Shown piece by piece: positions 47,120 through 57,235 of a stretch of DNA of 64,000 nucleotides. The stretch's first letter is position 1. Every line of letters starts with the position of its first letter. A program made the position numbers and the translations under genes. Origin of the DNA: an uncultured Dorea sp. GTDB lineage: Bacteria; Bacillota; Clostridia; Lachnospirales; Lachnospiraceae. The stretch is from contig CANSCI010000002.1 of NCBI GenBank assembly GCA_947645355.1, positions 1-64,000 of the forward strand, in the 5' to 3' direction. Below the pieces are notes generated by a model. It was not told the DNA's origin and did not search any database. It worked only from the letters and a program-made list of their open reading frames with translations.

Positions 47120-49084
47120 TTAATAAATGGTGTAATAATTGTGAATGCCCCGCTCTTCTAATAATTCAGCGACTCTGTCCTGGTTCTCCTTACTGAGACA
47201 CAGAATCAATCCAAATTCTTCGTCCTGCTTCAATTCAGACAGCCAGATCACGGGTTTTCCATAAAAGGCATCCATCTTCTTCTGCCCGTCTGAGATCACA
47301 AACGCGGCAGTATCCCTTATACATTCAATGCATCGCTTTGCCACTTCTCCTGTCCCATATACATACCACTTTTTATACTTCTGCCTGCACCTTTCTGCCG
47401 CCATCGAAACAGAGATGAGCTCTTTATATTCCAGCAGGTTGGAATACAGGCCATACTTTTCCACAAGCCATCCCATCAGTGTCTTCAGATAATAATGATA
47501 GTTTGTCTCATTCATAGAAGCATAAAAGGTACTTTCAATGATTCCTGTCAGATGTCCGCTGTCCTGAACAATATAACTCCAAAGATACGGATAGATGTCC
47601 TGCGGTACAACATCCCCTTCAGACTGTATATCTACTCTTTCCCTGAAAGAATCAATCACAGACGCCCGAATCCAAAAATTACCGGTGATATGCACCGGCG
47701 GGATTTCTTCGTCCGTTACGGCCTGCAGCCCAAGCTTCCCAATCCAGCCCTTTACCTCCTCATACCGGTTCTCCCAGCCGAGTCCAAGTTTCCCCAGCCA
47801 CATACTGAAGATCGGCGCCGGATGCATCAGCATTCCCAGATAAGGCTTTGTGTCTAACAGACTTACTACTTCCTCAACATACGCCGCATCCCTGGCCAGA
47901 TTCTCCCACACATTAAAAAAATAGGATTTGCCTGTACACCCCGGCAGCTGGTCAGAAGACAGATCCGTATCATGGAGCAGACAGATATACTGATATTTTT
48001 CCGTATTTATCATCTGCAGGATCTCAGCATCAGACTGCACGGACATTGTGACTGTAAATCCCTGTTTCTGATAGTATACCATAATATCTGCCTGATCCGC
48101 AGCAATCAAAATATCACAGGCTCCCTTAATCCTTCCCAAATATTCACATACTTCTTCTGCCGCATTCATCCACCGCGCCCTGACACAAAGTATTACATGA
48201 GTACGGTGCTTTTCTCCTCTGCCTCCCAGAACGTATTGAAGTCCCAGGCTTCTCTGCAGTTCCGTGTGGTTTTGCGTCCGGATCAGATTCTTCCAGATTA
48301 GTTCCACATCATAATCCGTATACTTGTCTATATAGTCAATACTTGAAAATAAATTTTCCTGTGTCTGATAATACAGCGTATTGTATGTCAGCTGCTTTCG
48401 CTTTAAAAACGGGAAATTCCGTTTTCTGATCATCTCATAGGACAGATAGTCGCACTGAAAAAACTGATTCCGCAGGTTCTCCGTTTCATTCGGCTGCGTA
48501 TCCGCATATGTCCCCCAGGTATATCCAAGGTCAGAAAAATATTTTGTAAGCTGCCGCTCATACTGCTTCACCACGGTCATATAGTCGCTGTAATACGGCA
48601 TGTCCTCCCAATAGCTCTGAAATTCCCTGCTATGAAGCATCGGAGCCTGAAAAACATAAAAAAAAGACAAGATGTGCTCCGGATCCCTCCCCGTCACTCC
48701 ATAGGCGCCTGCCCCGCGCTGCATTAAGCCCCAGAAATCCAGATGTCTGGATTCCATCTCTGCAAAGATCCCGGTGATATCATCAAAGGGGCCGTAAAAA
48801 GAATCATTTGCCAGAATAAGCTCATCATACCGTCTTAGTTCGTCCCAGCCTATCAAATTACACAGCGCATCCTTAAACCCGCCGGCATCCAGCCCTACAT
48901 TTTCCCGGTAGAAAATATGATCCGCATGGTCTGTCAGATTATAGAGCCCTTTTTCTATCCGGGGCATATTGCAGACAACAGCGACAGTCCCGGCGATGGG
49001 ACGCACGCTCCGGAGGAAATAGCCGATATAATCATCTATAATATTTTGTCTGTCGTACGTAAGATATATGAATAATCTGCGCAT
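47120..49084 (-). CDS. RgpF-like (rhamnan synthesis F) glycosyltransferase with C-terminal Rossmann-like module
   Basis: LILANDSFYGPFDDITGIFAEMESRHLDFWGLM; C-terminus WYVYGTGEVAKRCIECIRD... Confidence 0.82.
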   Translation of the reverse strand: MRRLFIYLTYDRQNIIDDYIGYFLRSVRPIAGTVAVVCNMPRIEKGLYNLTDHADHIFYRENVGLDAGGFKDALCNLIGWDELRRYDELILANDSFYGPFDDITGIFAEMESRHLDFWGLMQRGAGAYGVTGRDPEHILSFFYVFQAPMLHSREFQSYWEDMPYYSDYMTVVKQYERQLTKYFSDLGYTWGTYADTQPNETENLRNQFFQCDYLSYEMIRKRNFPFLKRKQLTYNTLYYQTQENLFSSIDYIDKYTDYDVELIWKNLIRTQNHTELQRSLGLQYVLGGRGEKHRTHVILCVRARWMNAAEEVCEYLGRIKGACDILIAADQADIMVYYQKQGFTVTMSVQSDAEILQMINTEKYQYICLLHDTDLSSDQLPGCTGKSYFFNVWENLARDAAYVEEVVSLLDTKPYLGMLMHPAPIFSMWLGKLGLGWENRYEEVKGWIGKLGLQAVTDEEIPPVHITGNFWIRASVIDSFRERVDIQSEGDVVPQDIYPYLWSYIVQDSGHLTGIIESTFYASMNETNYHYYLKTLMGWLVEKYGLYSNLLEYKELISVSMAAERCRQKYKKWYVYGTGEVAKRCIECIRDTAAFVISDGQKKMDAFYGKPVIWLSELKQDEEFGLILCLSKENQDRVAELLEERGIHNYYTIY

Positions 49085-49088
49085 ATAT

Positions 49089-50360
49089 TTAACCCCAATG
49101 ATCCTCTTCCCACATTATTATGTAATTCCGGCATCCACGCTCTTCAAGCATTTCGGCAATTGCACGCTGCGCCGTCAACTTATAAACAGTGATAATTACC
49201 GCTTTTCTCTGCAGACATTCCAGCCTGTCCAGCTCTGTGACAGGGAGACATTCCACTACGGAATTCCCGTCACTTTTGCTGACAATAAATCCGGCCGGCT
49301 GAATATTTTCCTTTCGCAGCATAGACAAGCAAAGCTGCCCGATTTTCCCTGCACCATACAGATACACTTCCTTATTTCTTTTCGCGAATTCAATAACGCG
49401 CCCCTTGTTCCTTTTATAACAATCCAGTGCAGCCAAAGTGGTCACCGGGAAAAACACTTCAGCCTCTTTTAAAAGCAGATTCGCCGCATGCTGCAGATAA
49501 TTGATCTGCCTTGCAGCATAGGCTTCCGTCATCACAGTCCCTGTGTCATATCCTGCATCCTGCGCCACATAAGGGAAGAAACATTCAATTCCATAACTCA
49601 GGTAGCGGGGACTTTTCAAGCCCTCATCATTAAAATCCGAGTATTTCCAGCCATAGTGAAATAATTTCTGCAAAGCGTCCCGTTTGAACCAAAGAACTGT
49701 TCCTATTGTAATCGGAGGTTTCTCTTTCCTTATATCTGTATTCAAGTCAAACTTTCTTACAAGTTCCTCTGTAATTTCAAAAGAATCATGCCATCCATAC
49801 CCATACCATGTGCGAAAATGATCCCCCACCGGCTCCGGCGGTGCGAGTACTCCTAATGTGGGATGCTTCAAAAACAAACCCAGAATATGCCGGATATATC
49901 CCGCACTTCCGATCATATTTCCCCACAGATTTTCAATCCATAGTTCTGTATCCTTTTTCCATTCTGCATAATGCTCCTTTTTATCATGCAGAAAACAGAC
50001 ATACTTGTAATCTTTTATAAGATCTGCCCCGGCAACCAAAAGGGCACTCACATCCCGCCCCTGGTTCTCTTTCAAAATATACCGGATGCCTCCTCTGCCT
50101 GCTGCCTCCATATGCTTTCTGGTCTCTCCAAGAACCTCCTCTCTGGAGGAAATCAGACATACGTCGATCTCTTCCGGGATCCCGTCAATGTAAGGCCAAT
50201 ATACAGAGAGCGTGTCCTGGTAATACAAATAGACAATGATCACGGTATCCTGATATACCCCGCCTGGAATATCCTGCAGCAAAGCGTTTTGATCGGAAGA
50301 CCGGACATATATTAAATTTTTTTCATATCGGATATCATATACATTCCTCATCGAACACAT
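49089..50360 (-). CDS. RgpF-like glycan-synthesis protein with C-terminal Rossmann-like module
   Basis: NQGRDVSALLVAGADLIKDYKYVCFLHDKKEHYAEW; C-terminus VYLYGAGKIGQLCLSMLRKENIQPAGFIVSKSDG; start placed at 50360 near GGAGGTG RBS. Confidence 0.78.
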   Translation of the reverse strand: MCSMRNVYDIRYEKNLIYVRSSDQNALLQDIPGGVYQDTVIIVYLYYQDTLSVYWPYIDGIPEEIDVCLISSREEVLGETRKHMEAAGRGGIRYILKENQGRDVSALLVAGADLIKDYKYVCFLHDKKEHYAEWKKDTELWIENLWGNMIGSAGYIRHILGLFLKHPTLGVLAPPEPVGDHFRTWYGYGWHDSFEITEELVRKFDLNTDIRKEKPPITIGTVLWFKRDALQKLFHYGWKYSDFNDEGLKSPRYLSYGIECFFPYVAQDAGYDTGTVMTEAYAARQINYLQHAANLLLKEAEVFFPVTTLAALDCYKRNKGRVIEFAKRNKEVYLYGAGKIGQLCLSMLRKENIQPAGFIVSKSDGNSVVECLPVTELDRLECLQRKAVIITVYKLTAQRAIAEMLEERGCRNYIIMWEEDHWG

Positions 50361-50427
50361 GATGCTGCAGTCACCTCCGTTCAATATAATCAACCTTTAC
50401 ACCAGTTTTACAAGTAAAAAAGTTAAG

Positions 50428-50628
50428 TTAATTACTGAGCAAATACGTATAGATCTTTTCACCTATTGTCTGCGGTCTGTCCAGATTCGTCTGTTTTTCG
50501 TCAGATATATTTTCTCTTTCTATTCCGCTGACGCTTTTTTTATCTTCACGTCTGCCTGCGTCATCCCCTGAGCATTTTTTACGTTCTTGGGCACAGACTC
50601 CCGACGAACGGTACGTCGAATTTTTCAT
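50428..50628 (-). CDS. Possible small hydrophilic protein in the operon gap (uncertain)
   Basis: 66 aa ORF with purine-rich sequence AGAGAGGATATGATC before ATG; fills most of an otherwise unexplained 280-bp gap. Confidence 0.25.
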   Translation of the reverse strand: MKNSTYRSSGVCAQERKKCSGDDAGRREDKKSVSGIERENISDEKQTNLDRPQTIGEKIYTYLLSN

Positions 50629-50671
50629 ATGATCATATCCTCTCTCTGGTCTAATTATTGCAGCAGCTCTC

Positions 50672-52099
50672 TCACATTAGCCTTTTCAAAACATCCATAA
50701 CTCTATCGGCAAACCTCGTGGCAGTAAACCATGTCTCATAAGTTTGTCTTGCATGTTCTGCAATTTCCTTCAACGTGCTCTGGTTCTCTAAACACCAACA
50801 AATCGTTTTTGCCAGTTCTTCTCTGTTTTCATTTTCAAAAACCAGGCCATTATACTTTTGCCTTATATACTTCGCTGTGCCTATCGTATCCGAAATAATA
50901 CATGGTCTTTTCATCATCATCGCTTCTGTTGCAACCAGCGGCAATGAATCACGGCGAGATGGGATGATTACAACATCTGTTTCGGAATATAATTCAAATA
51001 GCCTTTTTCGTGACAACTCCCCGAGATATTCACAATTAATGTTTTTATCAATACGGTTTCTAATTCTTTTCCCATATTCATCACCAAATGATTTCCCGGC
51101 AAATAAAAATCTACATTGCTTCCTTGTTTCTTCTGAAATAAAACATAATGCATCAAGCAATACGTCTATACCCTTCAAAGAAATATGCGGCGCAATCAGC
51201 GCAAATGTTGTAATTCCCTTTTCCAAAAAAGAATCTGTCTCTTTATATCTGTCATCAATGCCATATGGCAGCACCTCTATTTGCTTTTCCGTATGGTAGG
51301 TTGTTAAAAAATTGCGCTTTGCCACATCACTGACAGCGCCAATAGTCAGGTTCTCATTCTCAATTCCTTCTGCAATCTCATCCTGCCAGTATTCATAGCT
51401 GCTATAGACGTCTATGCTTTCATGCAGCCACAAATACACCTTTCTCTTTCCTGCAAGCTTAATCGCACATCTTGCCATTACAATTGTATTTGCTAAAATA
51501 TAAGTATACTCGTTTGTCCACTCCAGATTTTCTCTACTCAAAGAATCAAGATTTTCCACAACGAGTACTTCTATCCCTTCTTTTAAAGAAATTTCCTCTA
51601 AAAACGCCTCTTCTGCATCTGGAACCGCAATCGTAACCTTATACCCTTTTTGTTTCAATACATGCGATAGAATTACGCTTGTGACGGGACCGCCATGATA
51701 CCCAAAATTATTTGACAATATCAACACACTCTCAGACAAGACATCCGTTCTGCAGACAGGCACTTCTATTGAAATGTTTCCAATGTAATCCAGAAAATGA
51801 ATAATCTTATCCGGTTGAACCCCCAGTTTGATTAACTGACTGCGCATTTCCACAGCAGCCTGACTCGTAATTACTATAAAATCATATTGATAACGCCGGA
51901 TATTCTGCGGATCGTCTACGGCATGCCCATCCACCAGAGTCCCCAAAAGCGCCTGGCTATTGTCAACTAAGGCAACAATCTCTGCTTTACTTTTACAAAA
52001 ATAATGCTTTACCTTACTGTATATTTCACCCAGGCCAAAAACAACAATCCTCAAACTGTCCTCCTTCTTGTTCATCATCCTGTATCTTCCATCAATCAA
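50672..52099 (-). CDS. Glycosyltransferase (GT4-like) with N-terminal Rossmann-like module
   Basis: RIVVFGLGEIYSKVKHYFCKSKAEIVALVDNSQ...; NNFGYHGGPVTSVILSHVLKQKGYKVTIA; SETDVVIIPSRRDSLPLVATEAMMMKRPCIIS. Confidence 0.88.
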   Translation of the reverse strand: MIDGRYRMMNKKEDSLRIVVFGLGEIYSKVKHYFCKSKAEIVALVDNSQALLGTLVDGHAVDDPQNIRRYQYDFIVITSQAAVEMRSQLIKLGVQPDKIIHFLDYIGNISIEVPVCRTDVLSESVLILSNNFGYHGGPVTSVILSHVLKQKGYKVTIAVPDAEEAFLEEISLKEGIEVLVVENLDSLSRENLEWTNEYTYILANTIVMARCAIKLAGKRKVYLWLHESIDVYSSYEYWQDEIAEGIENENLTIGAVSDVAKRNFLTTYHTEKQIEVLPYGIDDRYKETDSFLEKGITTFALIAPHISLKGIDVLLDALCFISEETRKQCRFLFAGKSFGDEYGKRIRNRIDKNINCEYLGELSRKRLFELYSETDVVIIPSRRDSLPLVATEAMMMKRPCIISDTIGTAKYIRQKYNGLVFENENREELAKTICWCLENQSTLKEIAEHARQTYETWFTATRFADRVMDVLKRLM

Positions 52100-52115
52100 A
52101 AATACAAGAATCTAT

Positions 52116-53204
52116 TTATAATCCTTTTTTTGCATGAATACCATATATCACAGGATAATCCATATCGCTCGCACAAAAATCTTCTTCCCGTAATTCCTCA
52201 CATGCGGCTCCATATAAGAATGCCATAGCCGTTTTAACATTTCCATAATGGACGATCTCAACATTTTCTTTCCCAAATACAGGATAAAACAATCTTTTCA
52301 GACCGCTCATATAAAATGAATGGAACATTCCCCAGTTATTATCATCATATCGTGCAATCTGCGATATGCCGGATACTGTAATAAGAGCAGAGCCTCCCTT
52401 TTTCAGTCCCATAAAAATATGTTTTACAGCAGACTCCACATTATATATAAACATCAATGTCTGCGTAACAATCATTGTGTCACAGAACTCTTTCTCGATT
52501 CCCTCTCCTGTTTCCAGATTGCCCTTTACTACATTGTTTCCCCATCCTTCAACATGAAGCATGACCGAATCCGTTACACGATCCTCCCCAAACTGTTTTG
52601 TATAAGTATCCTCAGCAATTTCAAGGCATCTTCCAGAAATAAACCGCTTATGCTCATCAAGAAATTTCTCAATATAATATCTGTCTACCGGTTTCCCCCT
52701 TTTTCTTCCAAAATAAGCATCAATGGGTTTCGTTTTCATTGAAAGTAATTTGTCAAGCAATATATCCCTTTTACGTGATACTGCACGGTATATATCCATT
52801 ATATAATAAGTCTTCTCATCCAATAACACCCGGAAATCGTTATCCAATACGCAATATACTTGATCTGATTCAACAATTATCTGCAAGATTTCATCTGCCA
52901 GTATTTTTTCTTCTTCCTCTACCGGATAATAGACCTTTCCGATCCTTATTCTTTTACTGCATTCACTCTCTCCAATTATTTTACTCACCTGAAGAGCCAT
53001 CGGCACAAAATAATCCGACATTATAATGACAGGTACTTCCGGCAGACGAAGTAATTCATCCGGCAGACATATTCTGGCAGATGAAGAATTTATCTTCTCT
53101 GCATGGTTATCCAAAATACATATGACTTCATTTTTCCTCTCCACCAGTTCCCTGCGCTTTGCAAACAAGTTCCCGGCCCCAAATAAAATCACCTTTTCTT
53201 TCAT
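52116..53204 (-). CDS. Methyltransferase-like protein with N-terminal Rossmann-like module
   Basis: KVILFGAGNLFAKRRELVERKNEVICILDNHAEKI; class-I methyltransferase-like ISGRCLEIAEDTYTKQFG...VKHIFMGLKKGGSALITVSGISQ; start at ATG 53204 (TAATG overlap). Confidence 0.68.
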   Translation of the reverse strand: MKEKVILFGAGNLFAKRRELVERKNEVICILDNHAEKINSSSARICLPDELLRLPEVPVIIMSDYFVPMALQVSKIIGESECSKRIRIGKVYYPVEEEEKILADEILQIIVESDQVYCVLDNDFRVLLDEKTYYIMDIYRAVSRKRDILLDKLLSMKTKPIDAYFGRKRGKPVDRYYIEKFLDEHKRFISGRCLEIAEDTYTKQFGEDRVTDSVMLHVEGWGNNVVKGNLETGEGIEKEFCDTMIVTQTLMFIYNVESAVKHIFMGLKKGGSALITVSGISQIARYDDNNWGMFHSFYMSGLKRLFYPVFGKENVEIVHYGNVKTAMAFLYGAACEELREEDFCASDMDYPVIYGIHAKKGL

Positions 53205-54490
53205 TATCCGTACAACCCCCATATTTTTCTGATTTTCTTTTCCATGTCCTCGCCTTCGAAGACCATATGGCGGGGAAGGTTATATGTCCCGTCGTCGACA
53301 CTGATATTTCCATTCCTGACCAGCATGGACTTCTTTATTCCACAGTCAGCTATCATTTTATCTGCCAAATCGCACCTGTCCTTAGGCCCTCCATATGGAT
53401 AAGCAAACACCTTTATCTTTTTCCCTGTTTTTTCTTCCAGGATACCTAATGATTCCTCTATCTCCAAACGAAGTAAGTTCTCTGAATGAAAACTACCCAT
53501 GGACAAATGTGATTTTGTATGACCTCCAATCGTTACATACGGAGACCTGGCCATTCTTTCTAACTCCGGCGTATTCACGCATCTGAGTTCGGATGTTTCC
53601 GGCTGCTCTAATCCCAGCAGAGAGCGGAGATCTGCCAAATTGCCCCTTCGTTCTGCCGGATCCATATCTTTTATAAGATTCCTGATCCTGACACATACAT
53701 CCCTGCTGTCATTTGCATCCGAAATCTTATAGGAAACACCGCCAAATACAAATTCACCCCTATACTTATCGATCAAAAATATCTTTTCCAGTTCATCCCA
53801 CCAATACATTTCATCCGTGTCAATCAGATCTGTGCTTACAAAGATTGTTGCGGGAACATGGTACTTTTCTAAGATCGGCAGTGCATACCTGTAATTATCT
53901 GCGTAGCCGTCATCAAACGTAACCACAACATACTTCTGATCCGCTTCAACTATATTGCTCCATTCCTCTTCTAATCTCAAAACTTTATAATTTTGACTGA
54001 TATACCTGATATGTTCCTCAAAAGTTCTGGGAGAAACATTCAGTTTCCAAAAATTATAATTAGAGTCTATAATTCTATGATACATTAAAACAGCAATATT
54101 TTTTTGCGGAACAATGCAGCTAAATAAAGTCTCGTCCTTAATAACATCCCATTCCTTTTCGGTGAGTGTTATATAATGATACAACTTCTTATTTTCAAGT
54201 TCCCAGACTACCTCCGCACTATACAACTCTGACACGGCGACAATAATTATATCTTCTTTGTCCGGCACTCTGGCAACGGCTCTCTGCACAACGTATTTTT
54301 CCAGTGCAATGACTTCTTTCCCCAGAACAACACTTTGTTGATCTGCACGGCTCACAATAAATTTTTCAATATGACCGATATTCTGTTCTTTCAGGAAAGC
54401 ATAAAGAGTCCTCCCATATGTTCCCGCTCCGTAGATATATATATTATGGTGACGGCAGGCGTCTTTTAACTTATGTGCAACACTAATCAT
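53204..54490 (-). CDS. Polysaccharide deacetylase with N-terminal Rossmann-like module
   Basis: IYIYGAGTYGRTLYAFLKEQNIGHIEKFIVSRADQ; VLMYHRIID; VVTFDDGYADNYRYALPILEKYHVPATIFV; GGHTKSHLSM. Confidence 0.88.
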   Translation of the reverse strand: MISVAHKLKDACRHHNIYIYGAGTYGRTLYAFLKEQNIGHIEKFIVSRADQQSVVLGKEVIALEKYVVQRAVARVPDKEDIIIVAVSELYSAEVVWELENKKLYHYITLTEKEWDVIKDETLFSCIVPQKNIAVLMYHRIIDSNYNFWKLNVSPRTFEEHIRYISQNYKVLRLEEEWSNIVEADQKYVVVTFDDGYADNYRYALPILEKYHVPATIFVSTDLIDTDEMYWWDELEKIFLIDKYRGEFVFGGVSYKISDANDSRDVCVRIRNLIKDMDPAERRGNLADLRSLLGLEQPETSELRCVNTPELERMARSPYVTIGGHTKSHLSMGSFHSENLLRLEIEESLGILEEKTGKKIKVFAYPYGGPKDRCDLADKMIADCGIKKSMLVRNGNISVDDGTYNLPRHMVFEGEDMEKKIRKIWGLYG

Positions 54491-56018
54491 AGGGAAACAG
54501 CCTTTCTAATCCGCTCACAATCTCATCTACTAAAATGTAATTTGATATGCCGTGCTTATGAAATTGATCCACTACCTCATGATAATAATTCGGCACAGAC
54601 ACTATTATCAAGTCCGTCTCCGGCATATTGTCCGTCAATGGAATGATCGCAACTTCTTCGTCCAGTTGATCTGCATTCTTATCCACAAAATAACTGACTT
54701 TAATATTGCTCATATCCAACAAAACATTTAATAATCTTCCAACAATCCCATATCCATAGACTGCTACACGCGACACATGTTCAAATGCCGGATGTTTCGC
54801 TAACGGTATCCCGCGATTCATCAGTTTTATCAATAGATCCAAAATTCTTACATTTACCAGCGCCTTTTCTAATTCATTCCTATAATAATCTAACTCCAGT
54901 ATCTGCTCGTCCGATAACGGGGTTACACGAAATTCCTCTGTTCTGACTGTTTTATACTCCTGCTTTGCCTTTTTGATTGCCTCCAGATACTGATAGCCGT
55001 ATTTTTCATCTGGCTCTAAGTGATTTCCCTCCCCCCATTCATTCCATGCATTAAGAAAGACCAATTCATTTCCTTTATCCTCACTTTTCTTAAGAAGCCT
55101 TTTTAGCCATTTCTCAAATTGCCCGGGCGTGCCGCTTATCACATGTCCATTATTGCCCTGCCGGGGCGTATCGTCATAGTTCACCAGTCCCGTATAGTAT
55201 GTTTTCTTATCGGAATAATCCTGCTTAATACTGGTATTCCAGTATGTATCATAACTGTATATTGCGGCATCTGATCCCTCAACTTTAGAATATGGAACTT
55301 TCGGAAGTATTTCCCCTGGTTCATAAATAACAGCAGCGTCCAATATATCCGCATCTTCAGGCTGATAATAAGAACCGATCAGATAGATTCCCTGCAGTCC
55401 ATTCTCTATTGCTAACGATCTCCAATATTCTATCATTTCAGCCAGACACTCTACCAAATCCGTACGGTGAATCCACATCACAGGCTTGTTATCCACCCGA
55501 ATATATCTGGGATCCTTAAAAAAGGGCAGCAGATAATTAAAATGTTTTTCCCAATCCGCTTTCCCTCCATAAGTCTGCTCAATCAACAACGCTTTACCGT
55601 CTTCAGTCGTCTGAATGTCATCCTCATTGATCCAAAAGTCCGCATCTTTCATCTTTGCCCACGACCTGGCCCATGACATATTCGCCCAGCAAAAACAAAA
55701 CGGCATATCTATGTCGTCCCATTTCAACAAGTTCTGTGCCGGCTTCTCCAGCATCTGCTTCCCCTCTTTAAACCAATAATGATAGAAACATAATCCATCT
55801 ACCTGATACCGCTGCATCAATTCAGCCTGCCATCTCATGGCATCCTTTTCTAAAAGATTATAATAATTCTTGTCGAGCGGAATATGCGGCTGATAATGAC
55901 CCGGATATAAAGGAATTCCATTCTTTGTAGATACCCAATCTGTAAAATCTTTTCCCCACCAGGCTTCGTTTTCCGGCACTTTATGAAACTGTGGAAGATA
56001 TAACGCAACAACTTTCAT
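54483..56018 (-). CDS. WbsX/GH99-like glycan-processing protein with C-terminal Rossmann-like module
   Basis: VVALYLPQFHKVPENEAWWGKDFTDWV; LCFYHYWFKEGKQMLEKP; FLNAWNEWGEGNHLEPD; C-terminus VAVYGYGIVGRLLNVLLDMSNIKVSYFVDKN. Confidence 0.9.
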   Translation of the reverse strand: MKVVALYLPQFHKVPENEAWWGKDFTDWVSTKNGIPLYPGHYQPHIPLDKNYYNLLEKDAMRWQAELMQRYQVDGLCFYHYWFKEGKQMLEKPAQNLLKWDDIDMPFCFCWANMSWARSWAKMKDADFWINEDDIQTTEDGKALLIEQTYGGKADWEKHFNYLLPFFKDPRYIRVDNKPVMWIHRTDLVECLAEMIEYWRSLAIENGLQGIYLIGSYYQPEDADILDAAVIYEPGEILPKVPYSKVEGSDAAIYSYDTYWNTSIKQDYSDKKTYYTGLVNYDDTPRQGNNGHVISGTPGQFEKWLKRLLKKSEDKGNELVFLNAWNEWGEGNHLEPDEKYGYQYLEAIKKAKQEYKTVRTEEFRVTPLSDEQILELDYYRNELEKALVNVRILDLLIKLMNRGIPLAKHPAFEHVSRVAVYGYGIVGRLLNVLLDMSNIKVSYFVDKNADQLDEEVAIIPLTDNMPETDLIIVSVPNYYHEVVDQFHKHGISNYILVDEIVSGLERLFPYD

Positions 56019-56026
56019 TTCTCCGC

Positions 56027-56116
56027 CTATTTTCCTTTCTTAATTCCAAGTCTTGTTCCCAAAAAATCACAAGCATATATCTCTTTTCCATCAAACTGCC
56101 CTAATGCATTCTTCAT
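56027..56116 (-). CDS. Candidate small ORF, 29 aa (MKNALGQFDGKEIYACDFLGTRLGIKKGK)
   Basis: ATG at 56116-56114, TAG at 56029-56027; AGGAGG Shine-Dalgarno 8 nt upstream; not in the ORF track because of length. Confidence 0.42.
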   Translation of the reverse strand: MKNALGQFDGKEIYACDFLGTRLGIKKGK

Positions 56117-56144
56117 CAACTGTTCCTCCTGCTTTTTTGATACA

Positions 56145-57218
56145 CTACCTCGCCTTCAGCAGACCTTCGATATAAGTACGCAAATCCATCAATGACTCTG
56201 GCTCCTCATAAAAGAGGGCTCCCCCGCAGTCTATCCGATATCTCACCCAGTCCACTTTTGACGGATATCGTGGGATGTGCCAAGACAGGCTACCCGTCTT
56301 TTTTGATATCTTTAAGTGCTCTTTATAGGCATGACTCATAAAATAATACCACTCTGAGTCCTCACAGTATCCACGAAATGCCGCCCAATGCTCCCTCCCC
56401 TCTATTCGTTCTCTTCCGGCTGTGATATCCTCCGCAGAAATCAATTGACCCGTTTCCAAATCATATATTTCTATGTATTTTCCGACAGCCGGCAAAAGTA
56501 CACAGCGATTTGGTTCCACAAATGCCATTCTTATATAACGTTTATTTCTCTGCTGCTCTTTTTGTATTTCACAAAAACACGCTTTTTTCTCCACCGTATC
56601 CCAAATACATATTTCCCCTCCGACAAGCAATATATAAACTAATTCCTGCCAGAGCACCGTATGTACTATGTTGGAAATACCTACATCCGTTTCAAAAAAT
56701 TCCCACTGGTATGTTTTCAAATCAATACACACAATCTCGCCGTCATTTGAAAACATCCATACTTTTTCATTTTGCTGACAGACAGATTGAAACGTAATAT
56801 CTGCCCATGGCTGGGGATAGCACCATATGGAAAATTCTTTTGAATCGCAGTCAAATATCAACACCTGTTTTACATATCTGGGAAATATATACAAATTATT
56901 TCCTATTGAAAAAACGGTAATAAAATTTCCATCCTGCATTCTTCCGCAATCAACAGGATAGTTATGACATGTCCCTTTCTCTAACTCATATTCCAATAAG
57001 CACATTCCATCTACAGATAAAAAGTACAGAGAATCCGTCACACATGCACAGCAATCCGCAATAAATATCTGGTTATATTCGCGGATCGGCATATAATGTA
57101 ACATTTTCATTGTTTTATCCATCTTAACAAGCCAGTTTTCTTCTACTGCATAATAATAAATATTTTCTTTATGAATAATGCAGTCTCTCGTTGAAAATAC
57201 CCTGTCCACAACAAGCAT
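56145..57218 (-). CDS. Uncharacterised protein, probable beta-propeller-like repeats
   Basis: Recurrent W/Y-rich strands such as VWMFSNDGEIVCIDLKTYQWEFFE, VEKKACFCEI, IEIYDLETGQLISAEDI; no enzyme motif recognised. Confidence 0.6.
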   Translation of the reverse strand: MLVVDRVFSTRDCIIHKENIYYYAVEENWLVKMDKTMKMLHYMPIREYNQIFIADCCACVTDSLYFLSVDGMCLLEYELEKGTCHNYPVDCGRMQDGNFITVFSIGNNLYIFPRYVKQVLIFDCDSKEFSIWCYPQPWADITFQSVCQQNEKVWMFSNDGEIVCIDLKTYQWEFFETDVGISNIVHTVLWQELVYILLVGGEICIWDTVEKKACFCEIQKEQQRNKRYIRMAFVEPNRCVLLPAVGKYIEIYDLETGQLISAEDITAGRERIEGREHWAAFRGYCEDSEWYYFMSHAYKEHLKISKKTGSLSWHIPRYPSKVDWVRYRIDCGGALFYEEPESLMDLRTYIEGLLKAR

Positions 57219-57235
57219 ACCTCTTTCACCTAATT

